This document shows, piece by piece, positions 49,196 through 62,936 of a DNA stretch of 64,000 nt (its first letter is position 1; each line of letters starts with the position of its first letter). The notes under the pieces are model-generated. The model worked only from the letters and a program-made list of their open reading frames with translations. It searched no databases and had not been told where the DNA came from. The position numbers and the translations under genes are program-made. This stretch comes from Hypomyces perniciosus (Eukaryota > Ascomycota > Sordariomycetes > Hypocreales > Hypocreaceae). The stretch lies in the NCBI GenBank assembly GCA_008477525.1, contig SPDT01000004.1:3348001-3412000 (forward strand), read 5' to 3'.

Positions 49196-51270
49196 TAAAT
49201 ATATTAAAGATATTTATAATAAAAAAGAGGCAGAGTTTTTTATAAGCGCTAATTATAGTTTATATAATAAAAAAGTTTAAATTTTTATTAACTATACTTT
49301 TATTAATAAATAAAAGATTCCTAGTAAATAGTAGTTATTAAGTAATTATATTAAATTACTTAATAAAAGCGCAGTTAATAAATACTTAAAGTATATAGCT
49401 GCTATCTATTAAAGCCTTTATATTAATATAGATATTATATGCAAAAAACAATACAGTTTATATTAAAAGGCATTTACTATCTATTAATTTAAATTTAAAA
49501 GGTTTTTAATTAAAAAAACAGTAGTAAATCTATTTTAAAGTAATAATTTTATTTACAGTTAACTTTTATTTACAACTTTCAGTAAAGGTTAGTCTTATTT
49601 TTAATTTATAAATTAGGTTTAGGTTCCTAATAAATAAGTTTAGTTAAATTAAGGTAGACTAAAAGTTAATTAAGCAGCGCTATTATTATTATATTTACTA
49701 ATATTCAAAAAAGGTATATTATTTAACGCTTAAATATAGGTTATTTAAGTATTGTAGGCAATATTAATAGACTATTAAAGTTTAATTATTATACTTTACT
49801 AGGCTATTTTATTATTGGCTTTAAAGTATTATTAAGTTAAAGTATAGTTAATATAGCTAAATTTAATAATTTTAATTTTATATTTAATATAGATTGCTTT
49901 AATATATATTCAACTGCTTTTTTTTATTATATTTATTAAAGCTATAGTTTACTTTTTTATAGTAAAAGTAAAGTCCTTTAGCGATATATTTTTTATAAAA
50001 GACTTAAAGGTAAGGTAATAGGGTATATATAGCGTTTAGTTATATTAAGTTACTGGCTACTATTAAAGTAGTAATTTAATTATTTAACTAGTATTAATAA
50101 TATTACTATTAATACTAATACTATTACTATTAATAGCTTTATTAACGCTGGCCTATTTAAGTAATATAAAGGGCATTATAGTAGGCGCCCTTTTAAAGCC
50201 TATTATAAATAGTCTAGTAGAGTTAGTATTATTTAGTAAAATTAAATTTATTTAGCTTAATTATTTAAATCTTTATAGTATTAGTAAACTTTTAAAAAAC
50301 TTTTATCTTTAAAGCCTTTACTATTTATTTAACAGTTTTATAATATTTACTATTTAATATAAATAACTTTACTATAAAGTTTTAAAAAGACTTATTTAAT
50401 ATATATAAATTATGAAAAGACTATAATACTTTTTAAAAAAAATTAATTATTTTATATTATTTATTAAAATTAGTAAATAGTGCTATATTAGTTTTTAAAT
50501 ACTATTAGGTAGGGTTATTAAAATTTTTAATAATAGTATTTAAGCTTTTTTATTATAGTTAATATATATTTCCCTTTAAAAGACTTATAGTATATAAAAT
50601 CTTTTTAAATTTAGTTAAAAAGATTAATTAATTGCCTATAAACGTAATATTAATTTAAAAACACTAATTAATATATTTTTATTAATATTTAGTAATATCT
50701 TTTTATTTACTATTAAATTATTTAAAGTCTTTAATCTAGCAGTAGCTAAATAAATCATTATTTCCAAGGCTTATAGTAAAGCTATATTTAAAGTTTTTAC
50801 CTAAACTTTAACTTATACTTTAAAGTTTTAATTTTTAGCTGCCTATTTTAACAACTTTTATTTAAAGGTTTATTTTTTTTTTATTAAGCTAAGCCTTTTT
50901 TAATTATTTTAACTAAAAAGATAGAATTAATAATAAAGGTTATTATCTTTAAGAATTGTATTTATTAAATATATATAGTTACTATTAACCCTAGACTTTT
51001 ATAAAGTTTTAAAGAGAAAAAGGAAAGGTATAAGCTTTATAGCTAAAACTATAGTTTATTAAGCTAGGTTAAGCTGCAGGGTAAGGTTTAAGGCATTTAT
51101 ATTTATCTTACTTATAATTGGTTTTTTATAAATATAGGCTTTAAGGGATAAAGGCTAGGCTATAAAAGTATTATTATAGGTTTAAAAATAAAGGGGGATT
51201 TAAAGGGAATTTATAATCAGTTAAGTATATACTTTGCGACAGCGCAGCCGAGTTAAAGGACAGTATAAAC

Positions 51271-51442
51271 TATTATAGTATAGAAAGGCAGGTTAAAGTA
51301 AATATTGTTATTATGCTATAAAGAGCGAGAAAGCCTTAAGGCTTTACAGAAAGCTATAGCTAGGAACGCGTTAGGGCCTAGTTATATAACCGGGGCTTAT
51401 ATAGCAGGGCGTTAATATCGCGTTATAGTCAGTGCTATAATA
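51271..51442 (-). repeat. Element 3 LTR, right (5' LTR)
   Basis: 172 bp partner of 38906-39077; where the left copy reads GGTCACGTGACC this one reads AGTTATATAACC, all transitions. Confidence 0.88.
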
Positions 51443-52703
51443 TATATAATAAAATAGGTTAAACCTATACCTATATAAACAGCTTTATATATAAAATAAA
51501 ACTAATAATAAAATAGCTATCTAAGCAATTTTAACTGCTCTAGCTATATAAGCAAAACCTATATATTTTAATATATAGAGTAACTATATTATAAATAACT
51601 TTATTTATAAAAAACACTATACGATATCCTAAAATATTTATATTATATATATATATATAATATACTTTTAAAAAACGTAAAATATAATATATATTTAAAT
51701 AAAATCTTATTTTACCCTATAAAATAAACATAAGCTTATTATACTTTTAAAGAATAGATTATAATTATATAATATTAAGACTTTAAAATTATTATTATTA
51801 AATTAAATACTAAAACCTTAAAAGAATCTTATTAACTATAAAGACTTAAAGGATATAAGTTTAAAAAATATTATATTACTGCTAAAAAAACTAATAAAAT
51901 AATACTTTTATTATAATAAAAGGTTTAAGTGCAATTAATAATATTATTTAAAGTATAATAGCTTTAAGTATATTATATATAAGTAAAATACATTATAAAA
52001 TTAGTATTTACAATAAACTAAAAAATATACTATATTTATTATTACACTATATATACTCTTAAAAAGATAAATATAATACTTATTTACAGGAAAAGCTTAA
52101 AAAATAATAAATATAAAAGTATATAAAATACAAACCTACCTTAAAAGATAAAGAGATTAATTAGATTATAAAAGAGCTGTACTGAAATTAATTTAACTTT
52201 ATTACCTATAAAAAAACCACTTATAATAAAAAAAAGTAGCATTTACTTTAAAGAACCTTAATTAACTGTAAAATCTATATAAGAAAAAAGGAATTAAAAA
52301 ATAATTAATATTACTTATAAAAAGGCTATAAAGTAATAATTAATAAATTATATCTTTTAAAATATTAAATAATAATAGTAAAAATAAAAATTTACTATAC
52401 TTTAAATTACAGATAATAATTAAAAGATATTAGCTATATATATTAATAAATAGTAAAGTAATAGGTAATTTTATTATATTTATAATTATAAATTGCCTAT
52501 AATTACTTTATAAAAAACTAAATTATATTAACTTTATTTAATAAAAAGAAAAGCTTTTATATATAATAATAAATAGGTTAAATAAAAGATTAATTATATT
52601 AAATTTAAAATTACTAAATATAAAAAAGTAATTCTTTATAATATAGTAAATATTAATAAATATAATATTATTTTTTCATTATCTTTAGTTAAAATATAAT
52701 AAC

Positions 52704-52929
52704 TGTTATAGGCTAGGCCATATCTCCCAGAATCACGACTATGCTGAATCCGGAAATACAACCAATACTAGACTGCTTGCTTAATTAAGAAACCACCTTA
52801 GCTATAACCCTATATATACAACTATATAATGCATATATAGCTAGTATAAAGCTTCCTTCCTTCAGCTATAAATAAACAATACAGAAGTGCCTTAACTGTA
52901 TACTTTCTAGTTAAGCTATACCTATTATA
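52704..52929 (+). repeat. Element 5 LTR, left (5' LTR)
   Basis: 226 bp, begins TGTTATAGGCTAGGCC; RIP-type differences from its partner. Confidence 0.9.
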
Positions 52930-54198
52930 TATCTATAGTTTAGCTATTACTTAGCCAGTAAATAATAAAACTTTTACTATAAAAGGAAAATAGCGAATTT
53001 TAGAGACTAAGCCTTTAAAGGCGATAATATATAATTACAGATTAAGCAAGCTATTCTACCTTTATAAAAATAAATAACTGCATTAATAAGAAAGCTAGAC
53101 TCTATAGCACTAGTGACTTAAGGGCTAGATAGCTAGGAAGACAAGATATTATTCCTTCTATAATCTAAGTAAGAACCTGCGCAGGCCGCAACTATAAAGC
53201 CTGTATTAACCTTTATAATAGAGTTTATATAAGCTTTTAAAGTTAAGAGAAAGCTACTCTTTAATTTATTTAAATTTTTAAAAAAGTAAAAGGAGTATAC
53301 TATATAGGCGTAAAATATACGCGAAAAGCTTAAACTTAATAAAGAGTTCTATAATAGTAATAGAAAACAATAGTACTTTATTAACTCCTACTTAAACACT
53401 ATATTTAAGCAGGTAGTCGCTACCTTTTATATATTAAAAGGAATTAATAAGAACTATAACCTAGCGGAATTTATATAATACCTAAACTATATTTATAAAG
53501 ATTAAAGACTCTAGAATTAAGCTATATAAAAGCTGTGCACTTTTAAGTAAAGAAATAAGACTTTGCTTTTATTTTTCCTTCCTTACTTTAAATAAAAGCT
53601 TTTTAAGGCAGGTAGCGATAACTAGGCTAACTAAACTAAGATTATCTTCCTTAAAGGAGCATTTTCTCTAGAACTATAATTCTGCTTAGTAATAATAGAC
53701 CTGCCGCTTACCTATAGCAAATAGCTTATTAAAGTCTAAAATATCGCTAGCTGTATTAAACAATTAAATCTAGACTAATAGAATACAGGAGCTGCCTCAA
53801 TAAGCTACTCCTAGCAGAAAAAATATAATAAGCTTTAACTATATTACACTTTAAAGGATTATATATAAGCAGTTAATAAAGAGGGCAATATTTAAATAAA
53901 AGGCGTAAACTATATAAAGAATTAGCGCTAACGCAGCTTTTTAATAAATAAGGCAAATACTGCTTAAAAGGCTATATATTACTATTATAAGAAAGAGCGA
54001 TATATTGCCTAGTTTTGCAAGAAAGGCTATAAAGCCTAGGCGTATTAGGTTTAGATTGTTAACTGTAAGTCTAATAATAATAACTAGTATATTAATAGCA
54101 AGGAAAATAGTAACTTTAGCAATAAATTAAAAAATTAACTTTAATATAAAGTTAGGTATTAAAGCCTATAAAGGAAGAACTAAAGGGATAAAAGGAGT

Positions 54199-54614
54199 TG
54201 TCAGACCATAAATCCAGCAAAAGTGAAGCTCCATACAATCTGTATAAATAAGTAACCTTATATGCTATGTGACATACCCCCTAGGTGCGATAGTCCAGAT
54301 AGAGCGCCTGTATTCCCTGTAATCCTATATAAAGGGCAGGGCGCAGAGGACTTTTCTGCTAACCTTAACTGTGGCTGCGGTGCCTAGATCTGGTTAAATT
54401 AGGACTTTCTTTGGCTTTATTTTAATTCCCCTAAATAGTAGGAACCCTAGCGTATTTTAATTCCTCTAGGACAGAATCGAACTTGCAACCTGGAGCTATG
54501 TCGGATAATTTCGCGCGAAACGATACCGGGCTTATAACTGTCAGACCATAAATCCAGCAAAAGTGAAGCTCCACTTAATCTGCGTAGATAAGTGACCTTA
54601 TATGCTATATAACA
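54199..54614 (-). mobile_element. Miniature LTR element (TRIM type), copy B
   Basis: 416 bp, same structure and orientation as the copy at 40309: 76-bp repeats at 54199-54274 and 54539-54614, a C-rich tract inside the left repeat, and an initiator-tRNA-Met-like primer site inside the right one (plus strand CCGGGCTTATAAC, one transition from copy A). Perfect GGAGT duplication (54194-54198 and 54615-54619). A scatter of C-to-T and G-to-A changes relative to copy A shows mild RIP. Inserted into element 5. Confidence 0.88.
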
Positions 54615-55439
54615 GGAGTTTAAAAAGCAAATAACTAGCGAATTAGCAATATTATAAGTTAAAATAAAGAATATACCTATTATAGCACTATTTAATATTA
54701 ACTGTAACCTTTATACTATTATAAACTCCTCCTTTACCTAAAAGTTACACCTTTTACAAATCAAGATTACTAAAAGGAAAATTAGGATATTTACTGAGAT
54801 CTATAAAAAGGTAGAAATTAGCTATATTACTATTATTTACCTAGATCTATACGGCTATATTAAACGTTAATATGCCTATATAGTAGATAAACTAGATTAT
54901 AACCTAATCTTTAATAAGCTTTAAGCTAAGGCTAACTAGGTAGTATATAATACAGCTAAAAAGGAAGTTAGCTATAGAAAAGCTAGCCTATAGCTATAAT
55001 TTATAAATAAAGAGGAGCCTAGGAATATTAAAGCTATATAAAAAGCCTGGCTTATACTAGCCTTAATATTATAAGCAGAATACCGCTATATAAAAAGGAA
55101 TAGCGAAAAGGAAGTATACTTCCTTTAAGCTATTAGCTTATTTAATATTAAAAAAGCACTCTAGCCTAAAAAACCTATAAATCCCTAGGAATATATCCCC
55201 TTTAAACTATATAAAGAGTTCTGTTTACTATTCTCTATAAAAGAAGCTACTAAGCCTCTATTATACTGCCTTAGAGTTAATTTGCAGATTCCCTTAAATG
55301 CTAATAAATATAGTAAAGAACTGGAACTCTTTTAAGGCCCCTTTTATAGTATATTATATAAGGAACTATTAATATTATAAAAAACCCTTTTTGATTTATT
55401 TAATAAAGGATTTATTTAAGTTAGCAGTTTAGCTGCTGC

Positions 55440-55815
55440 AGCCTTTATCCTTTTTATTTAAAAACCTAAAAGAGGAATTTGCTTTTATATAAACTACTAT
55501 ACTTTAAATGTAATAATATAGTAAAATCGCTACCCCCTCCCCTTTTTTCTAAAACCCTTAATAGCTTAATAAAAGTAAAGTAGTTTATAAAGCTAGATAT
55601 AGTAGCTGTATTCTATAAAATTAAGGTCGCGAAAGGAAAAAAAATAAGACTATATTCTATATACGCTATAGCCTATATAAGTGGCGGGTAGTTTTATTTA
55701 GATTTACTAGTATATTAACAGTATTTTAACAGTATATTAACCAGGTATTATACCCCTTTTTAAACGACTTCGCGTTTACATACCTTAATAATATCCTAAT
55801 CTATATTAACAGGTT
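55440..55815 (+). pseudogene. Element 5 reverse-transcriptase remnant
   Basis: Plus strand reads KPKRGICFYINYYTLN near 55,460 and DFAFTYLNNILIYIN near 55,770, the RFCVDYRALN and YLDDILIYS blocks, with stops between. Confidence 0.8.
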
Positions 55816-58317
55816 ATAAAAAGACTATATAAAAAAGGTTTAGCGAGTTTTATATGCCTTTACCAATACTAGGCTATACCTAGATTTTAAAAAGTGCGCG
55901 TTTATATAAAAAGAGATTAAATATTTCAAGTTTATTATATATACTAATAAAGGAATTGCCTGCAACTTTAAAAAGTAGTAAACTATTAATAAGTGGCAGG
56001 TATTTATAATAATAATAAAAGTCTAAAGCTTTTTTAGCCTTATTAATTACTATTAAATATTTATCCCTAAGTTCTTTTAGATAGCTTACCTGCTTATAAG
56101 GCTAACTAAAAAAGGGACCCCTTTTTAGTAAAAAGGTATAAAAAAAGCAGCCTTCCAGGAGCTTAAATGCCTCTTTATTAAAGCCCCTATACTATAAACT
56201 TAGGATCTTATAAAATATACCTTTATTAAAGTAGACTGTTTAAGATATACTTTAAAAGGAGTCTTCCTGTAAGAGAATAAAAAAGGAGAATATTATACTA
56301 TAGTTTACTATTTATAAAAGCTAAGCCCTATTAAATATAACTATTTTATTTATAATAAAGAAATACTAGCAGTAATTTACTATTTAAAAGAGTAAAGAGT
56401 AAAGCTATATAGCTATAACCCCTTTATAGTTATTTTAGACTATAAAAACTTATAGTTCTTTATAATATACAGGAAACTCTTTAAATAATAAATGCGCTAG
56501 GTAGAGTTCTTTTCCTAGTTTAATTTTATAATTTAATATAAGCTAGGCAGTAAAGCAGCTGCTCTTGACGCGTTAAGCTATAGGGAATAAAACCTTCCAC
56601 TTAATAAAGGCAATAAGCGCAAATTAAGCTGCTATATATAATTTATCCTAGCTATATTAGTAATACAGAGATTTAAAGACAGCAATACTAATCTCCCTTT
56701 AATGTATATATTTAATAGAAATAAAGGACTATAAGATTTATAAAACTTAATAATTTAAAAGGACCTAGTATATTAATAAATATATACTGCAGTTAAAAAA
56801 GAAAAGCGCTCTTTTCCTATAGACTTTTAACTTAAAGTATAGATATTAAAATATATAATCGATAAAGAATAGAGATTAATATTCTGAGACTATATTTAAA
56901 TACCGGCTATAACTAAAAAAAAAAGGCAAAACGCTGTATATTTATATTATATAAATAGAATATAACGCTGCAGTTTTAAGTTATTTAGGTTATAATAAAA
57001 CCTTAGCTATTATTTCCTGTAGGTTTTTTTAGCTAAAAATTAGTAGTATAGTCTAATAATTCTTTTAGAATTGCAGTATATATAAAAAAGGAAAGGTATA
57101 AAAAAGCTATAAGTAAAAACTCTTTAAACCATTATTTATTCTTTAGTATATCTATAGTGATTTAACTATAGACTTTATAGTTAACTTATTACCTATAAAA
57201 TTAATATAAATATAATACTTTTAGGTTATTATTGACTGGCTTATTAAAAATATTACCTTTAAAGTAATAGAGAGTATAAAGGCAGAAATATATATAAAAA
57301 GGTTCTTTTAATACTACTATCGGTTTTATAGGATACTTTAATTTATAGTTAATAACTAAAGATCTAATTAGACTAGCCGCTTTTAGAGAGTTTTCTGTAA
57401 ACTAGCAGGAACCTAGTAACGTTTAAGTATAGTGTATTACCTATAGACTAATGGCAGATTAGAGAGGAGTAACTAAAAGATTTAAATATACTTTAAAGTA
57501 TATATAGACTACTCTTAAAGTAATTAAAGAGACCTCTTCCCAGCAGCGTAACTAGCTTTAAATAACTGCAAATATATAGCTATTTAAATAAGCCCCTTTT
57601 TCTTTAAATACAGCTATTATATAAAACCCCTTTAACTATATATAAAAGAAAATAAAGCTATTAAATTAAAGGACTTAAAGGAGAAGGCTATAAAAGAAAT
57701 AGTTAAAAGACTAAAAGGAATAACCGCCTTTGCCTAAATAGCATTTACCGCTATATAATAATACTATAAAGATTCCGCGAACTAGTAATAAAGCCCCTTT
57801 AAAAGATATAAAGTAAAAAATAAAGTCTAGCTATACCTCAGCAACTATAATACTCCCTAGCCTTTTAAAAAGCTTAATGCTTTATATTATAAGTATATAG
57901 TAATAAAGGTTATTAGCCTTTATATAGTGGAATTAGGTATATTAATTAATATATACCCGCGATTTTATGTTAACCTATTAAAAAGAGCAGCCAATAACCC
58001 CCTTTTAGGCTAGATTTTAAATGACCTTTAACTATTACTGATATAAATAGATAGCGAGGATAAATAGGAAGTTAAAGAGGTCCTCTGCGCAAGGATTAAG
58101 CAGTAAGGTCGCAGCTTTTTCCGCAAAGTATTAATATAGTAGAAAAGATATATAAAGCTAACTTAAGAACTAATATATATACTTAAAGATATAGCAGCCT
58201 TTAATAACTATATATCTAGATATAGCCTAATTGAATCTAATAATAGGCTACTTAACAGCTATACGCCAGTAAAGCAACAGCGCCTAAAGAGAGAGCTACT
58301 GTAAGAAGGGGGGGTAA

Positions 58318-58543
58318 TATTACAGGCTAGGCTATATCTCCCAGAATTACAACTATGCCGAATCCGGAAATACAACCAATACTAGACCGCTTGCCTAATT
58401 AGGAAACTACCTCGGCCACAACCCTATACGCACAACTATATAACGCATACATAGCTAGTATAGAGCTTCCTTCCTTTAGCTATAGATAGACAATATAAAG
58501 GTGCCCTAACTGTATGCTTTCCAGTTAGGCTACACCCGTTACA
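58318..58543 (+). repeat. Element 5 LTR, right (3' LTR)
   Basis: 226 bp, begins TATTACAGGCTAGGC, ends CACCCGTTACA; the least mutated of the four LTRs of this family. Confidence 0.9.
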
Positions 58544-59349
58544 ATAACCTTAATATTAACTAAAAAAATAGTTAATTTTATTAGTATAATAATAAAGCTC
58601 CTTTAATAATTAAAACTATTAGAAAGGTTTTAGCTATAAAGCAGAAATCTTATATAAAACCTTTAAATACATTAAAAAAAGGAACTAAAAGAATTACCTT
58701 TAATTTAATTATAGAAATAATCCACCTAAAAATAAGATTTAAATAAAGTAAAGGAAAAAATAAATAAATTTAAAAAATAATTACTTTTTTATAAAAAGTA
58801 TTAAATAATATTAATAAAATACTTAAAATAAAAAGCCTTAAAATAGCAGTATTACTAAAATAACTATAAAATATCCTTAAAAAATACTAAAAGTATAATA
58901 AGCTATTTAAAGAAATACTTAATATTAAACGATTAAAGTATAGTTAATAAAAATATATAATTAAACTTAAAGATAATATACGTACCACCTTTTATAAGAT
59001 TTATAATTTAAATAAAAAAAGGTCAAAAGCCTATATAATTATTTAAATAATATATTAGCTAAAAGGTATATTTAACCCTTTTTATTAAAAGTAAACTATC
59101 CTATTATAATTATATTAAAAAAAAGAAGTAAACTATAATTAATTATAAACTACTAATAGTTTAATAAAGCCAATATTTAAAATAGAACTCAACTACTATT
59201 AATTATAAAATTATAAAATAAACTATATAAAAAGAAATAGCTTATAGTACTAAACCTTAAAAGCACTTATAACTTTATTTAAATAAAAAAAACATAAATA
59301 AATAACTATATTTTAAACTAAATATAGTTTATTTAAATATTTAATTATA

Positions 59350-59460
59350 CTTTTTAATTTTATTAACGCCCTCATAATATTTTAAAAAATAATTAATAAT
59401 ATATTAAAAGAATATTTTAATATCTTTATAGTTATTTACCTAAATAATATCCTAATTTTC
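59350..59460 (+). pseudogene. Outer-element reverse-transcriptase remnant
   Basis: Plus strand reads LFNFINALIIF, stop, KIINNILKEYFNIFIVIYLNN, then ILIF: the FGLTNAPATF and YLDDIL blocks after heavy RIP. The plus orientation agrees with the outer LTR pair. Confidence 0.75.
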
Positions 59461-62448
59461 TTAAATACCTTTCAAAAATATAAAATATATATCTATAAAG
59501 TATTATAGATACTATAGAATACTAAACTACTTATAGAATTAAAAAAAATACAAATTCTATATATAGAAAGTTACTTTCTTTAAGTATATTATTACCTTTA
59601 AAAAAATCTATATAAATTCATTAAAAGTATAAATAATAAAAGACTAGCCTATACCTATAACAGTTAAAAAACTCTAAAGCTTTTTAAAATTTACTAACTG
59701 CTATTAATAATTTATAAAAAACTATAAAAGTATTATATAAACCCTTTATAAACCTATTAAAAAAGATTAAAAGTTTCTATAAATAATAAATATATAAAAA
59801 GCCTTTAATAAACTCAAATAATATATTTTAAAAAAACCTATATTTATTATATTTAACCTATTTACAGAAATAAAAGTTCAAATAAATATTTTTAACTTTA
59901 CTGTAAAAGCTTAATTTAATTAAAAGGATAAAAACAGTAAACTATACCCTATTACCTTTTACTTTAAAGTGTTATATAGCGTAAAATTAAACTACTTAAT
60001 ATATAATAAAAATTTCTTTATTATTATTTTTATATTTAAAGAATAGTAGTATTACCTATTAAAAAAAATATATAAAGTTAAAGTATATATTAACTATATA
60101 AATATTATATATTTTATAATAATTTAATAATTCTCTGGAAAATAGATCCGTTATATAGAATACCTTTTAAAGTTTAATTATATCCTAATCCACTAAAAAA
60201 GATTTAAAAATAAATAAATAAATACATTTAGTCGATAAATTAATTATAACTAAAAAAAGATTAAGTATACTAGGCAACTCTTAAAATAAACCCTTAAAGG
60301 ATATTACTAATAAATAGTACTTTAAACTATATATAAAATATCTAGTAATAATACTATACTTTAATATATTAAAAAGCACCATATTACTTAAAATACTAAT
60401 AAATTCTTAAAAGATATAAGGTTTAATAAAAAACAAACTTAATAATAAAATAAAAAAATCTAAATTTTAAATAAACTCTAGAAAAATATAGTTATAGAAG
60501 TTTATTAATACCTAGTATATAAATATAAAGGTATTTATAAAACCTGTAAATAAATATAAAAATACTTCAAGTTTTAAAGGCTTAAAGAAATTATATAAGA
60601 TATTATTTCTTGCTATATAATATATAAAATAGTTGAACCCTTAAAAAATAAACTATATAGTAAACTTTAACCTTTACTAATATTAAGATAACTATAAAAG
60701 TTAATTTTATTAAACTTTATTATTAAATTATTACTATTTATTAAATTAAAAATAAAAATTAAATATAATAGTATTTTTATAATTATAAATTAATTTATTA
60801 AATACTTTTATTTCCTTTTATATAAAGAAGTAATAGATATGGAAATATTTGTTTATATGTTTTTGCAATTTATTATAGTTAACTATATAATTCTAGCTAA
60901 AACTATTTCTAACAAAAGGTTAACCTTTATATTTAAATTATAGTAAATATTTATAAATTAATTAAATATAAAGTATAAGTTTAATACTATATATTACCTA
61001 TAGATAAATTGTTAAATTGAATATATTAACTAAATTATTAAAGTTTATTTAAAAAGTTATATTAACTTTAATTACAATGCTTAAATAAAGAACCTATTAA
61101 CTGTATAAATATCCTATAATAGTAAGATTTCAGAGTTAATTACACTTACCATTATATACACTAACTATAACTTTATGTTAAATATATATAAAGCGCTAAA
61201 AAAAGGCCTATATATTAATAAAATATAAATTAAAGCCAAAAATATAAAGCAGTTATATAAAAAGATATAAGTATACTTTTACTTTATATAGGAAAAAACT
61301 AAAAAATATACTACTAAATATAAATTAAAAAGATTAATCTTTAAAAAGGGAGATATAATTTACCTATACTATTATTCGCTACAAAAAAAAGACTATAAAT
61401 ATTAAAATAATCCAATTAAGTAATAAATTAGATTTTAAAAAACTTAAACTTTATTTAATTCAAAAAATTATTTTAAAAGTTACTTATAAACTTACACTAT
61501 TAAATAATATTTAAATTTACTTAATATTTTATATATTACTATTTAAAAAAGCATTATAAAATAAATTAAAAAACAAACTAATTATAAACTTAATTAAAAA
61601 TCTATTAATTAAAAAAAATAAAGTTAAAAGAATTAAAGCTATAAAAATAAAAAATAATAAACGCTGATATTTAATAAAATAAAAAAACTATAAAAAAGAA
61701 TATAACTTTTAAAAACGTAAAAAATACTTTAAGCACTTTTAAATAACTCTATAGTAATTCCATTAAAGTCTAGGCCTTTTAATAAAAAGTTTAATAAAAT
61801 ATTAAAAGTAAAAAGATTAATACCTTAAAAGTCCTAAACCTTTAAAAAGACTTCCAATTCCTACTGCTTTAAATTTTCTAGCTTATTTAAAGATTCTAAC
61901 CTACATTTAACTATCTCTATACCTTAAATCTATAATTATTGTTTTTAATAATTAAAACACTTTAAATAATCTAAAACCTTATCTATTTCCGCCTAGGCTT
62001 TATAAAAGGCCTTATAATAAAGTAATAAAAGTTCTTCCGCAAATTCTTTAATAAAATTAAAATATTATAATTTAAAAATAATACTTAATACTAAAATATA
62101 AGTTTTAGCTATAATATTAAAAAAAGACTTTAAGGAAATATATAAAAGCTTAATATAACCCATACACTATTATATAAACAACTAATATAAACGCATTTAC
62201 TACATTTTAAAAAGCAATTACTTATATAATACTTTAAGCTATAAAAGAGATAATAAAAATAAAGTATAATATTAAAACTATTAATATTAATTAAATCTGT
62301 AAATTTATAATAATAGAAAGTTAATTTAATATCAATAGGCTATAAACTATTAGATATAATAAATAGTTAAAAAAAAGGATATTATATATAAAAAAAGGGA
62401 AAGGATTAAATAGGTCTTAAAGATAAAACTAATAAAAGGGGGATATTA

Positions 62449-62856
62449 TATTATAACCTAACTATATTAAAGACTAGGTTACAGGGATATAGGAGAATAT
62501 CAGTTACACCAACTAATTATTAAAAAGTAATTACTGCGCTAAAAGTAATCACTTAAACGCTTATTACTTTAAAATATATAATTATTTACTTAATTACTGT
62601 ATTATTACAGTAATTGCAATAATATTTACTAGAATATTAATAATTATATATAAATCTCCTTTATATATATATAACTAGCTTGTTATTTATTTAATATAGT
62701 TATTTAGACAGTTATTAATAAATTGCATTTACTATAACCGCTTATTCTATAGAATTGTAACTATGTTACCCTGCTTAGTATTCATCCTTGACCTCTCTGT
62801 CGACATAAACCCACAAACCTCGGTTTATCCCTTAAGAATCAACCCGGATCGTCACA
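62449..62856 (+). repeat. Right LTR of the outer element (408 bp)
   Basis: Partner of 21464-21871; ends GGATCGTCACA. The outer (right) third keeps normal composition, the inner part is AT-converted. It shares its R-U5 part with the element 1 LTR but not its first half. Confidence 0.9.
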
Positions 62857-62936
62857 GCTCAGTCTGAGTGACCCCTTTTCTTCCTCCTCGATAAGCACCC
62901 AGACAATCTCAAGTCTTGTCACTCAGAGCACGAGCC

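Larger units (their letters stand above)
38906..51442 (-). mobile_element. Element 3: Ty3/gypsy retrotransposon carrying two further insertions
   Basis: LTRs 38906-39077 and 51271-51442 are 172 bp each. A C7 run at 39081-39087 is the minus-strand polypurine tract. Flanks are within TA repeats; a 4-bp TATA match is present but a 5-bp duplication is not exact. Subtracting element 4 and the miniature element leaves about 6.7 kb, a full-length gypsy element. RT on the minus strand at about 42,240-42,476 with the YFDD motif turned to YFNN. Inactive. Confidence 0.87.
52704..58543 (+). mobile_element. Element 5: compact Ty3/gypsy retrotransposon, same family as element 4
   Basis: LTRs 52704-52929 and 58318-58543 are 226 bp each, with a perfect ATAAC duplication (52699-52703 and 58544-58548). 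A G7 run at about 58308-58314 precedes the right LTR, giving plus orientation. Size 5,840 bp; without the nested miniature element (416 bp plus 5-bp duplication) 5,419 bp, nearly identical to element 4. RT on the plus strand at about 55,440-55,815. Inactive. Confidence 0.92.
21464..62856 (+). mobile_element. Outer Ty3/gypsy LTR retrotransposon, split by four insertions
   Basis: Terminal LTRs at 21464-21871 and 62449-62856 are 408 bp each, and a purine tract (AAAAGGGGGA, about 62435) precedes the right LTR, so the element reads on the plus strand. Flanks GCTCT (21459-21463) and GCTCA (62857-62861) match at four of five bases, an imperfect target duplication. Its own body is the AT-rich sequence at 21872-22458, 30752-31118, 38277-38905, 51443-52703 and 58544-62448; with the LTRs this is about 7.5 kb, a normal full gypsy length. 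RT remnant at about 59350-59460. No intact frame survives. Confidence 0.85.

Noticed and set aside
21464..62856. Candidate centromere because of the long AT-rich, gene-free tract
   Set aside because: The whole tract is explained by nested LTR elements with recognisable ends and RT remnants. Nothing specific to centromeres is visible.
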